Shown here piece after piece: positions 63,085 to 64,000 of a stretch of DNA of 64,000 nucleotides. The notes under the pieces are model-generated. The model was not told the DNA's origin. It saw nothing but the letters and a program-made list of their open reading frames with translations, and did no database searches. The DNA lies in assembly GCF_013414345.1 (NCBI RefSeq), contig NZ_CP058670.1, positions 2,108,001-2,172,000 on the forward strand, given 5' to 3'. Every line of letters begins with the position of its first letter. Within the stretch, counting starts at the first letter, position 1. The translations under genes were made by a program, and so were the position numbers. Source of the DNA: Microcella indica. GTDB lineage: Bacteria > Actinomycetota > Actinomycetes > Actinomycetales > Microbacteriaceae.

Positions 63085-64000
63085 CTACGGGCTGGGTGTC
63101 GGCGTCGGTGTCGGCGTGGGGTTGGTGGCGAACTCGGCCCCGGCCGCTTCGAGAACGAACTGCGAGAACTCGGACTGCTCGAAGGGGTACCGGAACTCGA
63201 AGAGGTCGCCGTTGACGAACACCGCGGGGGTGCCCGCGATGCTCTCCGCACTCGTGCTGGCGATGGGCAGCGGCCCCTCGAGAGCGCGGTCTGTCGCCGC
63301 CCGTACCCAATCGCGGAAGCGGAGATCCTGCACGCACTTCTCCACGGCGTTGAGGGTCACGGTGCTCGCGTCCACACCGGCCCTGGCCGCCAGTTCGACG
63401 AGCTCCTCGTCCGTGAGCCCCGGGGTGCCCTCTTCCGGCTGGTTGGCGAAGAGCGCCTCGTGGAAGTCGAGGAACCGGTTCGGGGCGTAGTTGGCCACGC
63501 AGGCGGCGGCATTGGCTGAGCGCAGGGAGTAGCGGGTGCCCGCCGAGAGGTTGGTGAGGGTCGAGAGGGGGTGGTACTCGACGGTCGCCGCGCCCGACTC
63601 GATGAGGGTGCGGATGAGCTCGCCGTTCTCGTCGTCGAACTCCGCACAGCGAGGGCAGAGGTAGTCGATGAAGATCTGAATCTCCACGACACCGGCCGGA
63701 TTCGGCTCGGAGGGGATCGGCCGTGCCCCGGCGGGCCGGGCGGGCGTCGCGACGGCCTCGAAGCCCTGCCCGATCTTGATGCCGTCGCTCGCCATGTTGA
63801 GGGGCCCGTCGCCCTCCGGCCGCACCGAGTTGGTGAGCACGAGCGCAACGACCGCGATGATCGCGACCACGACCACGGCGATGCTGCCCTGCACGATCCA
63901 GAGAGTGCGCCTCTCCTTCTTGCGCTGCGATTCGCGCAGCGCTCGCGCCTTCTCACGGGCCTCGGCGCGCCGCTCGCCCCGGGTCGGGGTGTGCGCGGGA
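63085..64000 (-). CDS. Membrane-anchored DsbA-family thioredoxin-fold protein (start beyond window)
   Basis: The frame stays open from 63894 to the window edge ('AREKARALRESQRKKERRTLW' precedes the membrane helix), so the true start lies outside; the codon at 63894 is internal. At least 304 residues are visible: a basic cytoplasmic N terminus, one helix ('IAVVVVAIIAVVALVL'), then an extracytoplasmic DsbA-like domain with the redox motif 'YLCPRCAEF' (CPRC) and the cis-Pro loop 'GTPAVFVNG'. A helical insert carries two more Cys. A Pro/Thr repeat ends the protein. It probably introduces or reshuffles disulfides in secreted proteins such as the Cys-rich CAP-like pair (inference). Confidence 0.88.
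   Translation of the reverse strand, partial: PAHTPTRGERRAEAREKARALRESQRKKERRTLWIVQGSIAVVVVAIIAVVALVLTNSVRPEGDGPLNMASDGIKIGQGFEAVATPARPAGARPIPSEPNPAGVVEIQIFIDYLCPRCAEFDDENGELIRTLIESGAATVEYHPLSTLTNLSAGTRYSLRSANAAACVANYAPNRFLDFHEALFANQPEEGTPGLTDEELVELAARAGVDASTVTLNAVEKCVQDLRFRDWVRAATDRALEGPLPIASTSAESIAGTPAVFVNGDLFEFRYPFEQSEFSQFVLEAAGAEFATNPTPTPTPTPSP

Overview
The window is a 64 kb piece of a high-GC actinobacterial chromosome. Three-subunit acyl-CoA carboxylase (AccA/AccD/AccE), a two-subunit SdhC/SdhD anchor, frequent GTG starts and many leaderless TANNNT promoters all fit an actinomycete; the gene content and protein style suggest Microbacteriaceae (inference, no 16S is present). Gene order echoes the Mycobacterium tuberculosis accD5-accE5-maf-accA3 / lpdA / deoD-pmmB / add-deoA-cdd / sdhCDAB neighbourhood, so most of 2.7-36.7 kb is conserved core rather than island. 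No phage, insertion sequence or CRISPR array was seen.

Layout. 0-2.6 kb: end of an EamA exporter and an OafA-type acyltransferase. 2.7-12.1 kb: acyl-CoA carboxylase genes, interrupted by a two-kinase/LuxR signalling cassette, an RNA methyltransferase and maf. 12.2-18.2 kb: LpdA-type flavoprotein, purine nucleoside phosphorylase plus phosphohexomutase, two membrane proteins. 18.3-30.5 kb: a nucleoside-scavenging region with orphan PTS IIB/IIA, adenosine deaminase, IclR regulator, a divergent S-adenosylhomocysteine hydrolase-like protein, nucleoside hydrolase, thymidine phosphorylase, cytidine deaminase and a complete BMP-type nucleoside ABC importer. 30.8-33.1 kb: mannose-1-phosphate guanylyltransferase and a mannosyltransferase-like enzyme. 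33.2-41.1 kb: sdhCDAB, YihY, exonuclease III, TrpRS, GNAT and HAD proteins. 41.1-42.5 kb: an AbiEi/DUF559 gene bracketed by long palindromic repeats, one of them tandemly duplicated. 42.5-49 kb: glpK, glpD, a SorC-type regulator and a membrane-fused alpha/beta hydrolase. 49-52.8 kb: FMN riboswitch and ribD-ribE-ribBA-ribH. 52.8-62.6 kb: two paralogous secreted CAP-like proteins with a nearly identical 415-bp 3' half, bracketing an ABC-2 exporter, an ABC multidrug-type exporter, pncA, a PBP4-type carboxypeptidase and a Gfo/Idh/MocA oxidoreductase. 62.8-64 kb: an 81-bp tandem array carrying copies of a tRNA 3' end, tRNA-Thr, and a DsbA-family protein cut by the window edge.

How the genes work together. 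The BMP/ABC importer brings nucleosides in; Cdd, Add, DeoA, PNP and nucleoside hydrolase deaminate and cleave them, and the mutase next to PNP may feed the sugar phosphate onward. GlpK/GlpD take glycerol into central metabolism and SDH passes electrons to quinone. The least explained elements are the divergent SAHH-like enzyme in the scavenging locus, the palindromes around the DUF559 gene, the tRNA-3'-end array, and the CAP pair that shares both a coding half and a promoter box.
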